The notes beneath the pieces were generated by a model that was not told the origin of the DNA, made no database searches, and saw only the letters and a program-made list of their open reading frames with translations. A stretch of DNA of 64,000 nt, taken from contig BROG01000451.1 of assembly GCA_030159075.1 (NCBI GenBank), positions 310,001-374,000 of the forward strand, in the 5' to 3' direction. The position numbers and the translations under genes are program-made. Source of the stretch: Atrina japonica. Lineage: Eukaryota > Mollusca > Bivalvia > Pterioida > Pinnidae. Of the stretch, positions 13,201 to 23,422 are shown piece after piece; the first letter of the stretch is position 1, and each line of letters begins with the position of its first letter.

Positions 13201-13901
13201 ATACTTTACTCTGAAAATTATTCACTTCATTAATATTCCTTACTACAGGATGGTTAGATATTGCGTATAGTTTTCTGATTGGTGGAGATGGTCACGTGTA
13301 TGAAGGAAGAGGTTGGAAGAGAGAAGGTGCACATACCCTGCATTACGACAAATCCTCTTTAGCTTTATCGTTCATTGGGAATTTCGACTCTATACTACCC
13401 ACAGCAGCGGCTCTGTCAGCAGCAAAGCAGTTACTGAAATGTGGTGTAGAAAAGGGATATCTGACCAAAGATTATAGTTTATATGGACACAGAGATGTCA
13501 GAGCAACTGATTGTCCAGGAGATGACTTGTACAACTTGATCCGGAGTTGGCCACATTACAACACTACGACAGGTAAATATTGTTCTCAAATCGTAAAAAA
13601 TTGTTCATTTATTATGACATTCAAAATGTACCAATCCTTGATTCTTTTTGAACCAGATGAATTTGAATTAATATTAGATACAAGATAAGCTGTTTAATTA
13701 TTGTACTGTGCCACACATAAAATACATGTATACATTATCAATCATTCATTTTTCTCACCAGATGGCGATGGTAAATGTACAGTGAAACATGGACTGTGTC
13801 GCCCTAACTATTTTCCGTGCAATGGGACATACCAATCAGGTCTATGTTCTGGTTATGACAGGCGGCAGTGTTGTGTACCAAAGACAATAATTCGGATGTA
13901 A
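9578..13901 (+). CDS. PGRP: Peptidoglycan recognition protein with two six-Cys modules (5 exons)
   Basis: A secreted zinc amidase-type PGRP that should bind bacterial peptidoglycan and cut the N-acetylmuramoyl-L-alanine bond. Exons 9578-9719, 11437-11574, 11919-12119, 13249-13572 and 13762-13901 join in frame into 314 residues, and all four introns are phase 1. Residues 1-22 form a signal peptide. Residues 57-88 form a six-Cys module (C57, C64, C71, C80, C87, C88). Residues about 98-264 are the amidase domain, with WGAR (111-114), IHHT (131-134), a C139-C145 pair, DIAYSF (Y167), YGHRD (H241) and TDCPG (C249). These match the family's zinc-binding and catalytic positions, so activity is predicted. 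Residues 274-306 form a second six-Cys module (C274, C281, C288, C297, C305, C306). Oyster PGRPs with a defensin-like domain are known. No stop or frameshift is visible. Confidence 0.93.
10300..11410 (+). repeat. 44-bp minisatellite in PGRP intron 1
   Basis: Tandem units of about 44 bp with core TTTATAAGCGTCTGTGTGTA, ATTTTACCTCGCCTGTTTG and TTTAC. There are about 17 recognisable units, interrupted at 10400-10769 by a transposon. Unit variants (ATTGTATC, ATTGTACC, ATTTTACC) are interspersed. Confidence 0.92.
10400..10769. mobile_element. 370-bp inverted-repeat (foldback/MITE) element
   Basis: Long terminal inverted repeats of about 120 bp (10400-10520 and 10650-10769) flank a unique centre of about 130 bp. 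The left end reads AGACCATTTTCGAGTTCTT. The reverse complement of the right end reads AGTTCATTTTCGAGTTCTT. Array sequence on both sides joins back into a perfect minisatellite unit (GTGTGTAATTGTACC) if one AT dinucleotide is taken as duplicated. No ORF is present, so it is non-autonomous. I cannot assign the superfamily. Confidence 0.85.
11437..11574 (+). CDS. PGRP: PGRP exon 2: N-terminal six-Cys module
   Basis: The acceptor is TATATTGTAG and the donor GTCC|GTAAGT. This 138-nt, phase 1-1 exon encodes one cysteine module spaced C-x6-C-x6-C-x8-C-x6-CC. As a symmetric exon it could be added or skipped without changing frame. Confidence 0.9.
11919..12119 (+). CDS. PGRP: PGRP exon 3: first half of amidase domain
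   Basis: The acceptor is TTTTCTTGTAG and the donor GATAGAG|GTAAAT. It encodes residues 94-160, including TRDTWGARRP, FFIHHTE (zinc-ligand His), the CKDLKSC disulfide loop and IIQDFHMDDR, all hallmarks of PGRP domains. Confidence 0.93.
12655..13195 (+). repeat. 39-bp minisatellite in PGRP intron 3
   Basis: About 14 tandem units of 39 bp in two subtypes. The first three (CAACTAGTAATTATCACTCA plus CCCAATAGTCCAGATCTGT) give way to CAGCTAATAGTTATCATCCA plus CCCTACAGTTAAGATCTGT. The array stops about 55 bp before the exon 4 acceptor. Because 39 is divisible by three it makes a spurious periodic ORF (13028-13270) that is not coding. Confidence 0.93.
13249..13572 (+). CDS. PGRP: PGRP exon 4: second half of amidase domain
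   Basis: The acceptor is TTACTACAG and the donor ACAG|GTAAAT. It encodes residues 161-268: GWLDIAYSFLIGGDG, YEGRGW, GAHT, SFIGNF, LYGHRDV and TDCPGDDLYNLI, ending WPHYN. The Gly-Trp pair (182-183) is the pair reported for meso-DAP-type binding in other PGRPs. I cannot place the partner Arg with confidence. Confidence 0.93.
13762..13901 (+). CDS. PGRP: PGRP exon 5: C-terminal six-Cys module
   Basis: The acceptor is TTTTTCTCACCAG and the stop is TAA at 13899-13901. It encodes DGDGK and a cysteine module spaced C-x6-C-x6-C-x8-C-x7-CC, nearly the same spacing as exon 2. It ends V-P-K-T-I-I-R-M. Confidence 0.92.
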
Positions 13902-14614
13902 CCTAAATAGGGTCACATGAGTTTTAATTTCGTTCAACAAACAAACAACTAATGAACATTTCTTTTGATGACGTCAGGTTTTACTTCACGCATCATCGAG
14001 CAGGACGAAGAAAAAATTGATTCATGTAGTGTGCGTGATAACATCATCATTTGATATATACTGTACGAATGACATATTTAATACTTCATATATATATCTC
14101 CATAAGATAATATCATGTTATATCTTGCTTGTTTTCTTTATTAGCTACTATGCTTCATTTATTTTGGTATGTAGAGTAAAATATTTGACTTAATGAGCAC
14201 TTTAATATGCTTTATTGCAAAAAACTAAGTTTACAGGATTAAATCACAACCGATGTAATTTATTTTGTGTTCGGTGATGTTTTTAACTATATCTTAGTGG
14301 TTTAGTTTTTCTTAGACAAATTAAAAAACATAAAAACAAAAACAATTGACTCTGACAGCACATTTTCCTTCAAAAATGTCCAGCGTTGGCAGCCATCTTG
14401 GATTTCCGATCAACATAGAAAACACAAACCTTCTAAAGGGCAAATCAATGATCAGCCATGTAAAATCATTTCAGTGGTTTCTGAGAAGAAGATATTTTTA
14501 TATTTCCCCATATAGTCATATGTTAAATATGCACCAAAGTGACGTCATTTTGGAATTTCCAATCGACACAAAAGCAAAAACTATGTGATCAGTCATGCAT
14601 GTACGTTAGGGTTC

Positions 14615-14775
14615 AATAAGTTCAGATGCTTACTCCTCCGTGGCACCAGACCCCACCTCTTGATTGCAAAAGGTCAGTGTTTGTCTAGTTTTTACCAGAT
14701 TTGTACCTATATCCTAGACATCCTAAAGATTTATACTTTGGTATCTGAGATTTTTATATTCACTAGTTTCTGAGA
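14615..14775 (+). pseudogene. RTX element 3' tail fragment
   Basis: GATGCTTACTCCTCCGTGGC, CCACCTCTTG, TTTTTACCAGATTTGTACCT, ATATCCTAGACATCCTAAAG and ATTTATACTTTGGTATCTGA occur in the order seen in the 3' tail of the RT copies at 1.1, 37.3 and 51.0 kb. Only the tail is present, as expected for 5' truncation or a decayed copy. Confidence 0.75.
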
Positions 14776-15742
14776 AGTGGAAATTTCAGCCATTTAGGAC
14801 ACATTATTGGCCATGGTACCGATAATGATTTTCCAACTGGAAAAAAAATACAAACATCATAAAGGGCAACTCAAGGAACAGCTTTGATTAGTTTGTTAAA
14901 TATTGTGAAGAGGTTCCAGGAAAGAAAATGATAATGTCAAAAGTTAACAGATGACAACGATGGACGCAAATCATTGGTAATTAGGTCAGTAATAAAACGC
15001 AGGATTATCAATGACATGCTTTACTTAGGCCATTCCAAGTTATTTTATGTTTAGCGTTCACCCTAAAATAGGAAAAAAAACAACAGTAACAACACAAGGC
15101 ATCCTGTGAGAAAAAACGCAAATCAATATTTTCCTAATGTGTTAGCAAAAGAAAACCAAAATCAAATTGATCAGAACCATATATTTTCTTAAACCAATTA
15201 ATAACGCATGTAATGTTAGTTTTCGCAATGATTAAAATAAATGTTCATGTTTAACTTTTTATTTTATCGCTATGTGCAAAATTATTCCCTAGATGTTTTC
15301 GTTTTTTTTTTCTGTTTTATGATTTAAAAACGTATCTATCAGCGGACGCTAAAATGAAAAAAAAAAGATCTTGGAATTCCCTAAGGTCATTTACTGAGAA
15401 AATTTGACTAAACGGATTAACAAAATGTACACAGCTTACACATATGTAAATGAACAAAACCAGATTTACAGGGCTTTAAAGGTAAACGTGAACATGAGAT
15501 ATGGTATTAGCGGATGATTAGTTAATTAAAGGCATCACTGTAATGCCAACTCTAAAATTTATTCTCTAGTCTCTCAGGCCATTTCTGTTGGAATAAATGA
15601 GGGAATGAGGCTTTTTATCATTTTATTGTCCTAAAACAAACGAGGCAGGCATTTTTATGCCAATCATCAAAACAAAATATCAATAATGAATTAAGAACCG
15701 TTACTAATTCAAATGTAAACACAACAAAGAATGTTCACATTG

Positions 15743-15840
15743 TATGATACCACTTTCTGTTTCGGAACTCTACATCTACATGCATTTCAGATTCGAGCTC
15801 AACTGACGAAGTCTAATTTATAGAAACGATCGTCCTGAAC
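15743..15840 (+). repeat. Dispersed repeat motif, copy 1
   Basis: TGATACCACTTTCTGTTTC followed by CTCAACTGACGAAGTCTAAT and AGAAACGATCGTCCTGAACA. It is clearly related to 18025-18110 and 53295-53385. The identity of the family is unknown. Confidence 0.6.
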
Positions 15841-16017
15841 ATTTATTTGGCCTATTTTTCACAACTAAAACTTTAGTATTATGCTGATTATATTAACATC
15901 CACTGGCTCGATACCACTGCTGGTTAACCGTTTCAAGATATGTATAAATCTAGTATATATTCGCCCGAGTTTATTATTTTACATTGAAGTGATATTTCAG
16001 AGCATAGCATAGTTTAA

Positions 16018-17106
16018 AGGTCAATGGACACGAAAATTCGATGTTGATTTTATCACATTTTTGGTTAGATATACATAAAACCTAAGTATTATGTACAAAG
16101 AATTTTTTACCACTCCATTTACGCATACCAGGTGGAAAAGGGTAACAAAATGTTAGGTTAGAAAGATTAGTTTCCCTTTACCAAATACTCCGCTAGGTCT
16201 GTTAAACAGGAAGTGACGTACATCTGGTGGTCAGCGGTATTAAGATAAAAACTGTATATACATTGTCTAGCTAGTCTGGTGCAAGGCTTAATATATTAAG
16301 ATTAAAGGCCTAGATTTACTGTATTTTCCTTCTTCTTTTTAGAATATCATTCTTAATAGCTGAATTATTTATTTTCTACCAAGTTATTATTTTTATTGTA
16401 AAGCTATCAGCGATATATATCTCTGGATCTATAGGCTACGGCTATTTTCTATGTGACTTAACAGTCATTTAACTAACATTTTAGTTTTATATATCGCTGC
16501 TAAAATCATTATCAAAACACCAAAATAGTAGATGAAATGGACATACACGATTGCTGAACTGAATAGACAGGCGTATCATAGAGTGTACGTACTAATTGAA
16601 TTGATACGGTGATTGACAGGTGATTAAATGTGAATTAGAGTTGCACGTACAGGTAGAAGACGGCTAGTATAGGGGAAAGGATATCATGATAAATAATAAG
16701 TCGCCAAATAATTCAAGGCGAACGGCGACTTAGAGCGTTTTGGGGACAATATAATAATGCATTTATCTATTGTCACTTATCAAACATAAGAAACTTGAAT
16801 ATTTTTGGACAGAATAAACACGTTTTTTTCTCCATCAATTTTTCTAAAGGCTACCCAGTAAACAATTACGCATTTCACATACTTAAGTCAGTATTAATAT
16901 TTTGACAGTGATAAAAATAGCGGACATCACCACACACTCGCACACTCCAAGCGCTCCGAGATTTGCCGATCGTTACCGAAGGCGGTAAATCGGGGGCATG
17001 GGTATTTTTAAAGGTAAATATCTCATACCTGTGTGGTTTTCGACATTGCGGTTTTTTATGGGTCATATAAAAGTATATACGAATTATTTTTCGTGTCCGT
17101 TGCCCT
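16018..17106. mobile_element. 1.09-kb TTAA-flanked transposon (piggyBac-like, non-autonomous)
   Basis: The ends are inverted copies: the left reads AGGTCAATGGACACGAAAA and the reverse complement of the right reads AGGGCAACGGACACGAAAA. Each end is bordered by TTAA (16014-16017 and 17107-17110), the target duplication typical of piggyBac elements. The interior has no transposase frame. A short - strand ORF at 16875-17126 runs across the right terminus and is probably not a gene. Confidence 0.75.
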
Positions 17107-17344
17107 TTAAATTCCTCATTCTTCAAAAGCTAAGATAGTCATCTTTTTACAGTAGTTACTCTTAGATGACTTTGGGAATACATTTTGGATTTTAGTCCAC
17201 CTGATCCGCTTTATGCTTCTTTAAATGGTTATACTTCCTGTCAGGTTTGATTCAAATGGGTTCAGTGGTTCTGGAGAAGCATAGTAAAAAATGTTCAAAA
17301 TTTGACAAAAAACATACTTTCCGTTTACTTAGGTGGTTAGTATA

Positions 17345-17790
17345 ATAGATAGAGAGAAAGTAACAGAAGCAAAAATGTTCAGCACGCAAAGATTTACAAA
17401 AAAATCATTAGGGCTGTAATGTTTAGGTCATTTGCCCTTTTAGTGGATTCCTGGTGTTTTTTGACAGTTTTGTCCTATAATCTTGAAAAGTATAATAGAC
17501 AGAAATTGAAAGAAGCAAAAATGTTCAGCATGCAAAGATCTACGGAAAAGTAAGCAGGGATGTAATTGTCAGGTTGACCTTTATGGGAGTTAATTTCCCT
17601 TTTAAGTGGACTTTTTCATGTTTGGGATGTTTTCTCTTATTATTCAGTGATTATCATGCAAAGATCTACAAAGAAAAATTGCTGTGCAAAAATTGTTACT
17701 GTTATCCTTGTTGAAAGATATTGCAATTTTTCGATTTTTGTTGCACATTATCTTGAAAGATCTATAAAAAAGTCGGCAAGGCAAATCCAC
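17345..17790 (+). repeat. Degenerate tandem repeat, period about 150 bp
   Basis: AGCAAAAATGTTCAGCACGC plus AAAGATTTAC (about 17368) recurs as AGCAAAAATGTTCAGCATGC plus AAAGATCTAC (about 17514), then as shorter ATGCAAAGATCTAC (about 17655) and TTGAAAGATCTAT (about 17752). AGTATAATAGA and GGCTGTAATG / GGATGTAATT segments are shared between the first two units. Confidence 0.65.
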
Positions 17791-18024
17791 CCTTATGCAA
17801 GTTAATTCTCCTTTTCAATGAATTTTTCATGCGTTTTGTTGCTTTTCAGTATATTGTCAATAAAATACATTTTACTGGGGTGATTATTAAAGCCCAATGA
17901 GCCTACTGTTTTTCATGTTTATTAGCCATTTTATCATCCTTTTCACATTTTTATGTCTTCTGCAATGTTGACCAATTTTGCCAGGTTAGTGATTTAAGAC
18001 TCTCTGATTCTCTTTATTTTTTCT

Positions 18025-18110
18025 TATATGATACCATTTTCTTTTTGGGAATTCTATTTCATATTGGAGTTCAACTGATGAAGTTTTATTGACAGAGACG
18101 ATGATATTAT
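18025..18110 (+). repeat. Dispersed repeat motif, copy 2
   Basis: TATGATACCATTTTCTTTT with GAGTTCAACTGATGAAGTTT and GACAGAGACGATGAT, related to 15743-15840 and 53295-53385. Confidence 0.55.
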
Positions 18111-18519
18111 ATGGATAATATTACATGATTTAAAATTAGAGGCTCCTGTCCCCATGGTAATATTTGTAATACCATAAAGATTGTATATCGCAACTGTGGC
18201 GGGAAATCTACTGGCAGTTTCGGAATAAGTTTGTCGATCAGTTAGTTCTCCGTCACTATCACAAATGGAGTGTCCAAAAGTTTTGTGTGCATCCTTTTCC
18301 CCAGCCGACACAGCATCTAACAATTTCACATTAGTCAGCAGGAAATACTGCATCATCACTCTAATAGAGGATTTTGGACTCCGTTCACTTCTTGGAAACC
18401 CTACATACACGCTAACCAATTTTTCCTTCTTTCCTTCTCTGGGATATTAGATAACCTTTGTTTTGAATACAGAAGAGTGACACACAACATACCTATAACC
18501 CATGTTAAATGCAGGTAAT

Positions 18520-20160
18520 CTAGCTGCTCCATAAAGTCTCTGTCCATTTTACTCACCAAGCTGCTCACACATATTAAGCAAGGTCTTCAGAAGTACTCAA
18601 CAACTGCCTACACAAGAAGCGGAGTCAATCAGATGTGGGTCCTCAAGAATTCCAAAGAGCTGTTGGAACATCTGAAGTCTCCAAATTTCAAACAGATTGC
18701 AAGCATCAAGTTTCTTTTAATTTTTAGATCCTTTACACAACAACTCATCACCGGAAACTTAAAAGTATGTTCACTTGTGTAATACGGGACTCATTTATAT
18801 ATAAATTGGAAATCGCAGAGATAAATATTTAGAGTTAGGTGGTGATGAATCATACTTTGTGACCGAACACTAGCACGCTGGAGACGATATCATTCAGATA
18901 TTGGAGTTTCTAGTTTTCAATATCTTTGTGGTTTTTGCGGAAAAAGATTTCCAGCAGATAGTCGGCATTACAATGGATACCAATTGTGTCCTTCTCCTAG
19001 CTGACATCGTTTTTGTTTTAGTATAAAGCGAAATTAATACAGTTTCTATTCTTCATAGGAAAGAAAGTTAGAATCTCGGTTCAATTTTATTTACAGGTGC
19101 ATCTAAAATAATCCAGAATTTCAGAATTACCGCTGCTAGATATTTTCTCTTAAGCTTGAGATCAATGAGACGACAGAGATCAGCACATCTGCTTCTTTCC
19201 TATATTTAATACTGTCGGTTGGGAAGGATGGTTTTCTTGACATCCTCTTCTGTGTCAAACGTGACTATTTCGATTTCCATATCACGAACTTCTCACTCCT
19301 GAGTAGTACAGGGTATTTCAAAAAACATGTCTCCCACTTAAAATATCCATAACTTTGTGCAGACACATAGAAATGAAAAATTTGAAGGAAAATTTCATTG
19401 AAAATTTATAAGTAATTAAACCCAAAACCTATCAGATCAAAACTTATTTTATGACATCATCAATGACATCATAAATTGGCATTATTTAGTTTTACTACCT
19501 AAATGAATAAAAAGAACTTTAAGAAGAACCTTCATTTTGATGTTGTTAAATTTTAATTTTAGTATAAAATTGAAAAGATTCCATTGGATACACATGACCC
19601 GAAACTTCTTTGACGGTTACATTTAGTGGTAAAGAAAACACAAAAAGATGGAATATGCAATGAAAAATTTCCTTTTATAAACTTGAAAATTTTCAAAATA
19701 TTAATATTTAAGAATGTCACTTACTTCAATAATATTCAATGTGTATACATTAACAATTATATACCAACAAAATTGTTTTGAAACACTCTTTCATATGATA
19801 TATCCATTTGTGTGATATGTAGCTTGTAACATATTCTATTGACCGATAAGGTCGGGACATAATTTTAGAAACACCCTGTAATATCCCGTTTTCTCCTGTC
19901 TATGGCGTTTTCATTTCTCAACTGATACGTTATAACATGGCATGCTTTTCTTATGAATGATTTATTTTGAGAGCCAAACGACTCGCCAATAAAGTACTCA
20001 CGCAGGGATACGTCGTTAAACGCTTGATATTGTTTATTTATTAATGAAGACGTTTTATGGTTGATACAGGGATCTTGTTAAACAATATGAAGTCCGCCTC
20101 TCAGAAATGTAAGATAGTATTCTGGAGTAGGAACTTTGGTAAATCAGATCTTCAACTGAC
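18520..20160 (+). pseudogene. Decayed RTX retroelement copy, split by a MITE
   Basis: The longest copy of the RT family in the window. Positions 18555-18760 encode a conserved N-terminal stretch (YTRSGVNQMWVLKNSKELLE, then HLKSPNF). Positions 18890-19020 encode ILEFLVFNIFVVFAEKDFQQ and VGITMDTNC.LLLADI. Positions 19240-19318 and 19881-19935 encode parts of the region with YGVFISQLIRY. Positions 19950-20030 give FILRAKRLANKVLTQGYVVK. Stops and frameshifts make it non-functional. A 560-bp transposon interrupts it at 19319-19878. A tail-like fragment of the same family follows at about 20800-20850. Confidence 0.75.
19319..19878. mobile_element. 560-bp Tc1/mariner-type MITE
   Basis: Terminal inverted repeats of 23 bp: the left reads CAGGGTATTTCAAAAAACAT and the reverse complement of the right reads CAGGGTGTTTCTAAAATTAT (18 of these 20 match). 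TA flanks both ends (19317-19318 and 19879-19880), as expected for the Tc1/mariner superfamily. No transposase is present. Removing the element plus one TA restores an uninterrupted reading frame of the host RT relic, which independently fixes both ends. Confidence 0.88.
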
Positions 20161-20789
20161 TGATGACCTTTTCAAGAGCATGACCTATTGACCTAACTTG
20201 AATTTTTCACCGAATTTTATAGGTTTACATGGAACATTTGCGAAGGATTTTGGCATGCTAACAGGGGACGCGGACTCCTTCATGACAACTCGTCCCATCT
20301 CGTTTGGGATTCACAAATGTGAAATGACAGCGTTGTCGTATTCTCATGAACTTGGAGTTTCGAATATCCATGGGTACGTCTTCGTTATACTTTGACCATT
20401 GTTTTGTTTGATGGACACTTTCAAGCTGAATGTGTTATTTCTGTCATTTCCTTTACAACATCGGCATCCTTTGTTTAACAATTTATTCTTAAGACAGGGT
20501 GTAAAAGCAATTTTAAAACAAAGATTAAAAAACCTGTATGAATTAGATTTGAAAACAAATAAAGGATTTGAAAGAAAGCGGCATATGCAATTAATTCTTT
20601 ATAAAATGAACTACAATCTCAAAACTTTTTTCCACACATTATAAAATGTGTAGGCCTAATACTCGTAGAATCTTAATCCATAACAAAATACTTTAAAAAA
20701 AAGTTACATATCACATTATGATTTAACAGTGATAGGTTATGGATTTATGTAAAAGAAATGTTGCTGTGCATTTATAAATATCACATTGG

Positions 20790-20860
20790 CATCTGATCCC
20801 ATCTGTGGATTTCCAGAGAACGTGTTTGTCAGGTTTTCACCAGATTTGTATTTATTTAAT
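20790..20860 (+). repeat. RTX 3' tail fragment
   Basis: GGATTTCCAGAGAACGTGTT, TGTCAGGTTTTCACCAGATT and TGTATTTATT match the start of the conserved RTX tail. It probably marks the 3' end of the copy that begins at 18520. Confidence 0.55.
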
Positions 20861-22456
20861 TTAATTTGTATTTATTTGTATGTAATTAAGGTTCATAAAC
20901 TATTTCTAGGATATAGGAAATTACACTTACATAGATGAAAGAAACATCTATTTTAACGAACAACTACAGGACCAGTTCTGACCATATGCTTATTGACCCT
21001 TCAACAATTCCAGGGTCAGTTCTGGCCATATGAATATTGATCTTTGAACAACTCTTGGGTCAGTTCAGTCTAATTAAAAACCATTATCATGTCACCTCCA
21101 TGCCACCGTACAAATTACTTATGCCCTGTATTTTCTAACCCTGTTTATCGGGAAGAATTTCAATAACACATTTCTCTTCACATTTTGAGCATATGAAAAT
21201 TTTTCTACTCTCTGATCAACACCTGCCCTACATTGAAATATCATGTTTATCGTACATTAATTTTCCAACCATTTCATTGGAAATGTATATACAAATAGAA
21301 TATATTATAATTTGTTTTCGATTCTTTTATTGATATGTAAAATTTAATGCTCTCACAAGTTGAGGTGATGTAATATATAAAGTAATAAAGAGAAGAGTGA
21401 ATAGCTCAATGAACATTTTAAATACAATTTGTATAATAAAATCACAAATAAAGATGATTCACATCTAGTTTTAAGGATTGTTTTTCACTTTTTTTAAATG
21501 TACGAAGTGCTGCACAATGATTTTTTTTCCATGAGCAATTACTTTTATACCCCGATGATGTTCAAAAAATGAAAAACAATCCAGATATTTATATATATTA
21601 CCATTTTTCAGTGAAACTGTAGTCCACTGGATACTAAATTCATCCAGAGTACTGACTTTGTGGGGGGGGGGGTTCATATGACGTAATGGCTCAACAGCTG
21701 TTTTGACACGAAAAGTATTTCTCTTTTCTGATAAATACTAAATGAAATTAAGGTTTAATTTCTTTTTTTATTTATTTTGAATGAAACTAGTGATGTGGAC
21801 AATTTTGAATACTTATTCTCAGATTTAGTTCGCGATTAATAATATTCGACCATTTAGTATACTGGCGGGTTAAATGTGTCAGAAGAGAATTGCCCGAATG
21901 GGCCTAGTGCCAATGGCTGATAAGGCCTACTATGTGCGATTTGGATAGCAACAAATGATCGTTGTTTACAACACATATTCGTTTGATCAGTGGAATATAC
22001 CACAGAAAGTTTGAGGGTGACTGCTAATATTCGTTCATGACAACTGAAGGTAGCCATTCTACTGTAATTGATATTTTTACCAATCACTCAATCAGCTGAG
22101 AAATGCCGTATCGGTGATGTTTTTGTAAGTATTTCAGTATACTGTATAGTCTAGCCCACTGGCAATTGAAACAAGACAAATGTAGATTATGTTGTGAAAT
22201 AACAAACTTTTATCTGTCTGTTTTAAAGAAAATTACCGACACCTTCGTAAAGGAAAATCCGTGTAGGCCTAAAGTATAATAGGTCCGTATGACATGTTGT
22301 TATGTAGGTCAATTCAGACTTCAGTATTTACCATCCGATCATATATTTTATAATGCGAACACGGGTCTAACTATATAATATAGAGTATCCCGTCAATACT
22401 GAAACACTGGACACTGCTGATGCTCGGCATTAATAATATAGGTTGTGAAAAACAAG
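20861..22456. other. Gene-poor stretch
   Basis: Contains a short two-unit tandem repeat near 20965-21065 (GGACCAGTTCTGACCATATG / GGGTCAGTTCTGGCCATATG), a run of G near 21663 and AT-rich sequence. No exon is supported. The part nearest the 22457 ORF is less AT-rich and could contain its promoter. Confidence 0.5.
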
Positions 22457-22705
22457 ATGGACCTGGGAAGTAGCCTAGCAATTACAGGATTTGAGGTGAA
22501 ACGAGAGCCGATTTCACACGATGCGAGTGACGAATTGTCTCTGACAGGAATATATGGTGACGACAAAGCAAGCTGTTTATCAGTGACGCTTGACAAAATT
22601 TCACTAGACCGAACTCTCTTTTCTTCTGTTCAACCTACAAGCAACGCAACTTCGAAGCGAATTTTCATTTCTGTGACCTGTGTTTCTTTTCATAACATAA
22701 CCTAG
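22457..22705 (+). CDS. Putative small protein or first exon, unknown
   Basis: ATG at 22457 has a favourable context (ACAAGATGG) and opens 82 codons to TAG at 22703-22705. It begins MDLGSSLAITGFEVKREPIS, with a V-K-R-E-P motif that fits a sumoylation-type psi-K-x-E site often seen in regulatory proteins. GC content and codon use are richer than the surroundings. A possible donor (TATG|GTGACG) at about 22557 would make only the first 33 or so codons an exon. There is no homologue I can name. It may be a first exon of a gene continuing right, or a chance ORF. Confidence 0.3.
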   Translation: MDLGSSLAITGFEVKREPISHDASDELSLTGIYGDDKASCLSVTLDKISLDRTLFSSVQPTSNATSKRIFISVTCVSFHNIT

Positions 22706-23110
22706 ATCTATCGGAATATGGGTATGAACAGTGTGCTACAGATGCAGGCCTAGTTTCTTTCTGTGAATTTTGTTTGTTTTGTGATATTGAATGGCTTTTA
22801 AGGTTAAATAAAAGTGTGTTATTTTATTCTTTATTGATTCATTCATATGTTCAGAGAAGACTTGTCCGACAAATACATGGTCATGGAAAGAATTTCTAAA
22901 ATGTTATGTATTCCTATGCCAAAAAGTAAAGCACTTAAATGCTAGGGTTACGCGACGTCCGACATGTCTTATTGAAATATGAATATGTAGTCGTTCTATA
23001 TACTTGCAGTGAAGGAAATGACATTTTAATAATAATATTTTGTAATCGCTGATATGCTGTCCGTTACATCAAATTACAGTCAGTTCGAGTTGATTTTACG
23101 TGCGGCGTGA
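22706..23110. other. No feature seen
   Basis: AT-rich sequence between the putative ORF and the GC-rich fragment. I see no exon, repeat or transposon end here. Confidence 0.5.
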
Positions 23111-23422
23111 CTACTTAAAGCCCTTGCCACACGCCGGGGCTACCCCTGTAGCTCCGGAGATGCTCCTTGTGTTTAACGTGCAACCATGATGGAAGTTGTT
23201 ACACGTGCTCGCCCCTACGAAGTAGGCTTGAGCGTTGGATCTGGAAGTGGCGTTGGCCGGTTTAGGGTCCTCTTCTCCCTTGGTTGGTCGGCCCTCGGCT
23301 CCCGGATGGGAGGGGCCTTCTTGCAGATCACCGGCTGGCTCTTCAGTATCTCGTGGCTCTTGTCCGGTGTAAGTAGAGTCCCTGGGTCCGAGGTGGGGAG
23401 GGAGGCACAGCTGCAGAGTCAC
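23111..23422 (-). pseudogene. GC-rich ORF fragment, probably of a mobile element
   Basis: A 103-codon - strand frame in an abruptly GC-rich island (neighbours are strongly AT-rich). The N-terminal half is Pro/Gly/Glu-rich. The C-terminal half reads SRSNAQAYFVGAST, NNFHHG, NTRSISGATG and APACGKGF. The base-composition jump and the position beside a retrotransposon suggest a fragment of a mobile-element polyprotein or a captured sequence. I cannot name the family. The + strand also has an open frame here (23186-23473), so the coding strand is not certain. Confidence 0.3.

Larger units (their letters stand above)
13902..16013. other. Intergenic and 3' flank of PGRP
   Basis: AT-rich sequence without a convincing exon. 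I saw no AATAAA close to the PGRP stop. It contains an RT-element tail (14615-14775), a region of short A/T runs, and one copy of a dispersed motif (15743-15840) that recurs at 18.0 and 53.3 kb. Confidence 0.6.

Noticed and set aside
13028..13270. ORF with repeated I-I-H-P-T-V-K-I-C units
   Set aside because: It is the 39-bp intronic minisatellite of the PGRP gene running into exon 4 out of context.
16875..17126. 83-codon - strand ORF
   Set aside because: It crosses the terminal repeat of the TTAA element into flanking DNA, so it cannot be a native gene of either.
18054..18419. 121-codon - strand ORF in unique sequence
   Set aside because: No recognised motif, no splice-site context, and an overlapping + strand ORF of similar quality. 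It also overlaps a dispersed repeat. It might be an ancient gene fragment but I cannot support it.
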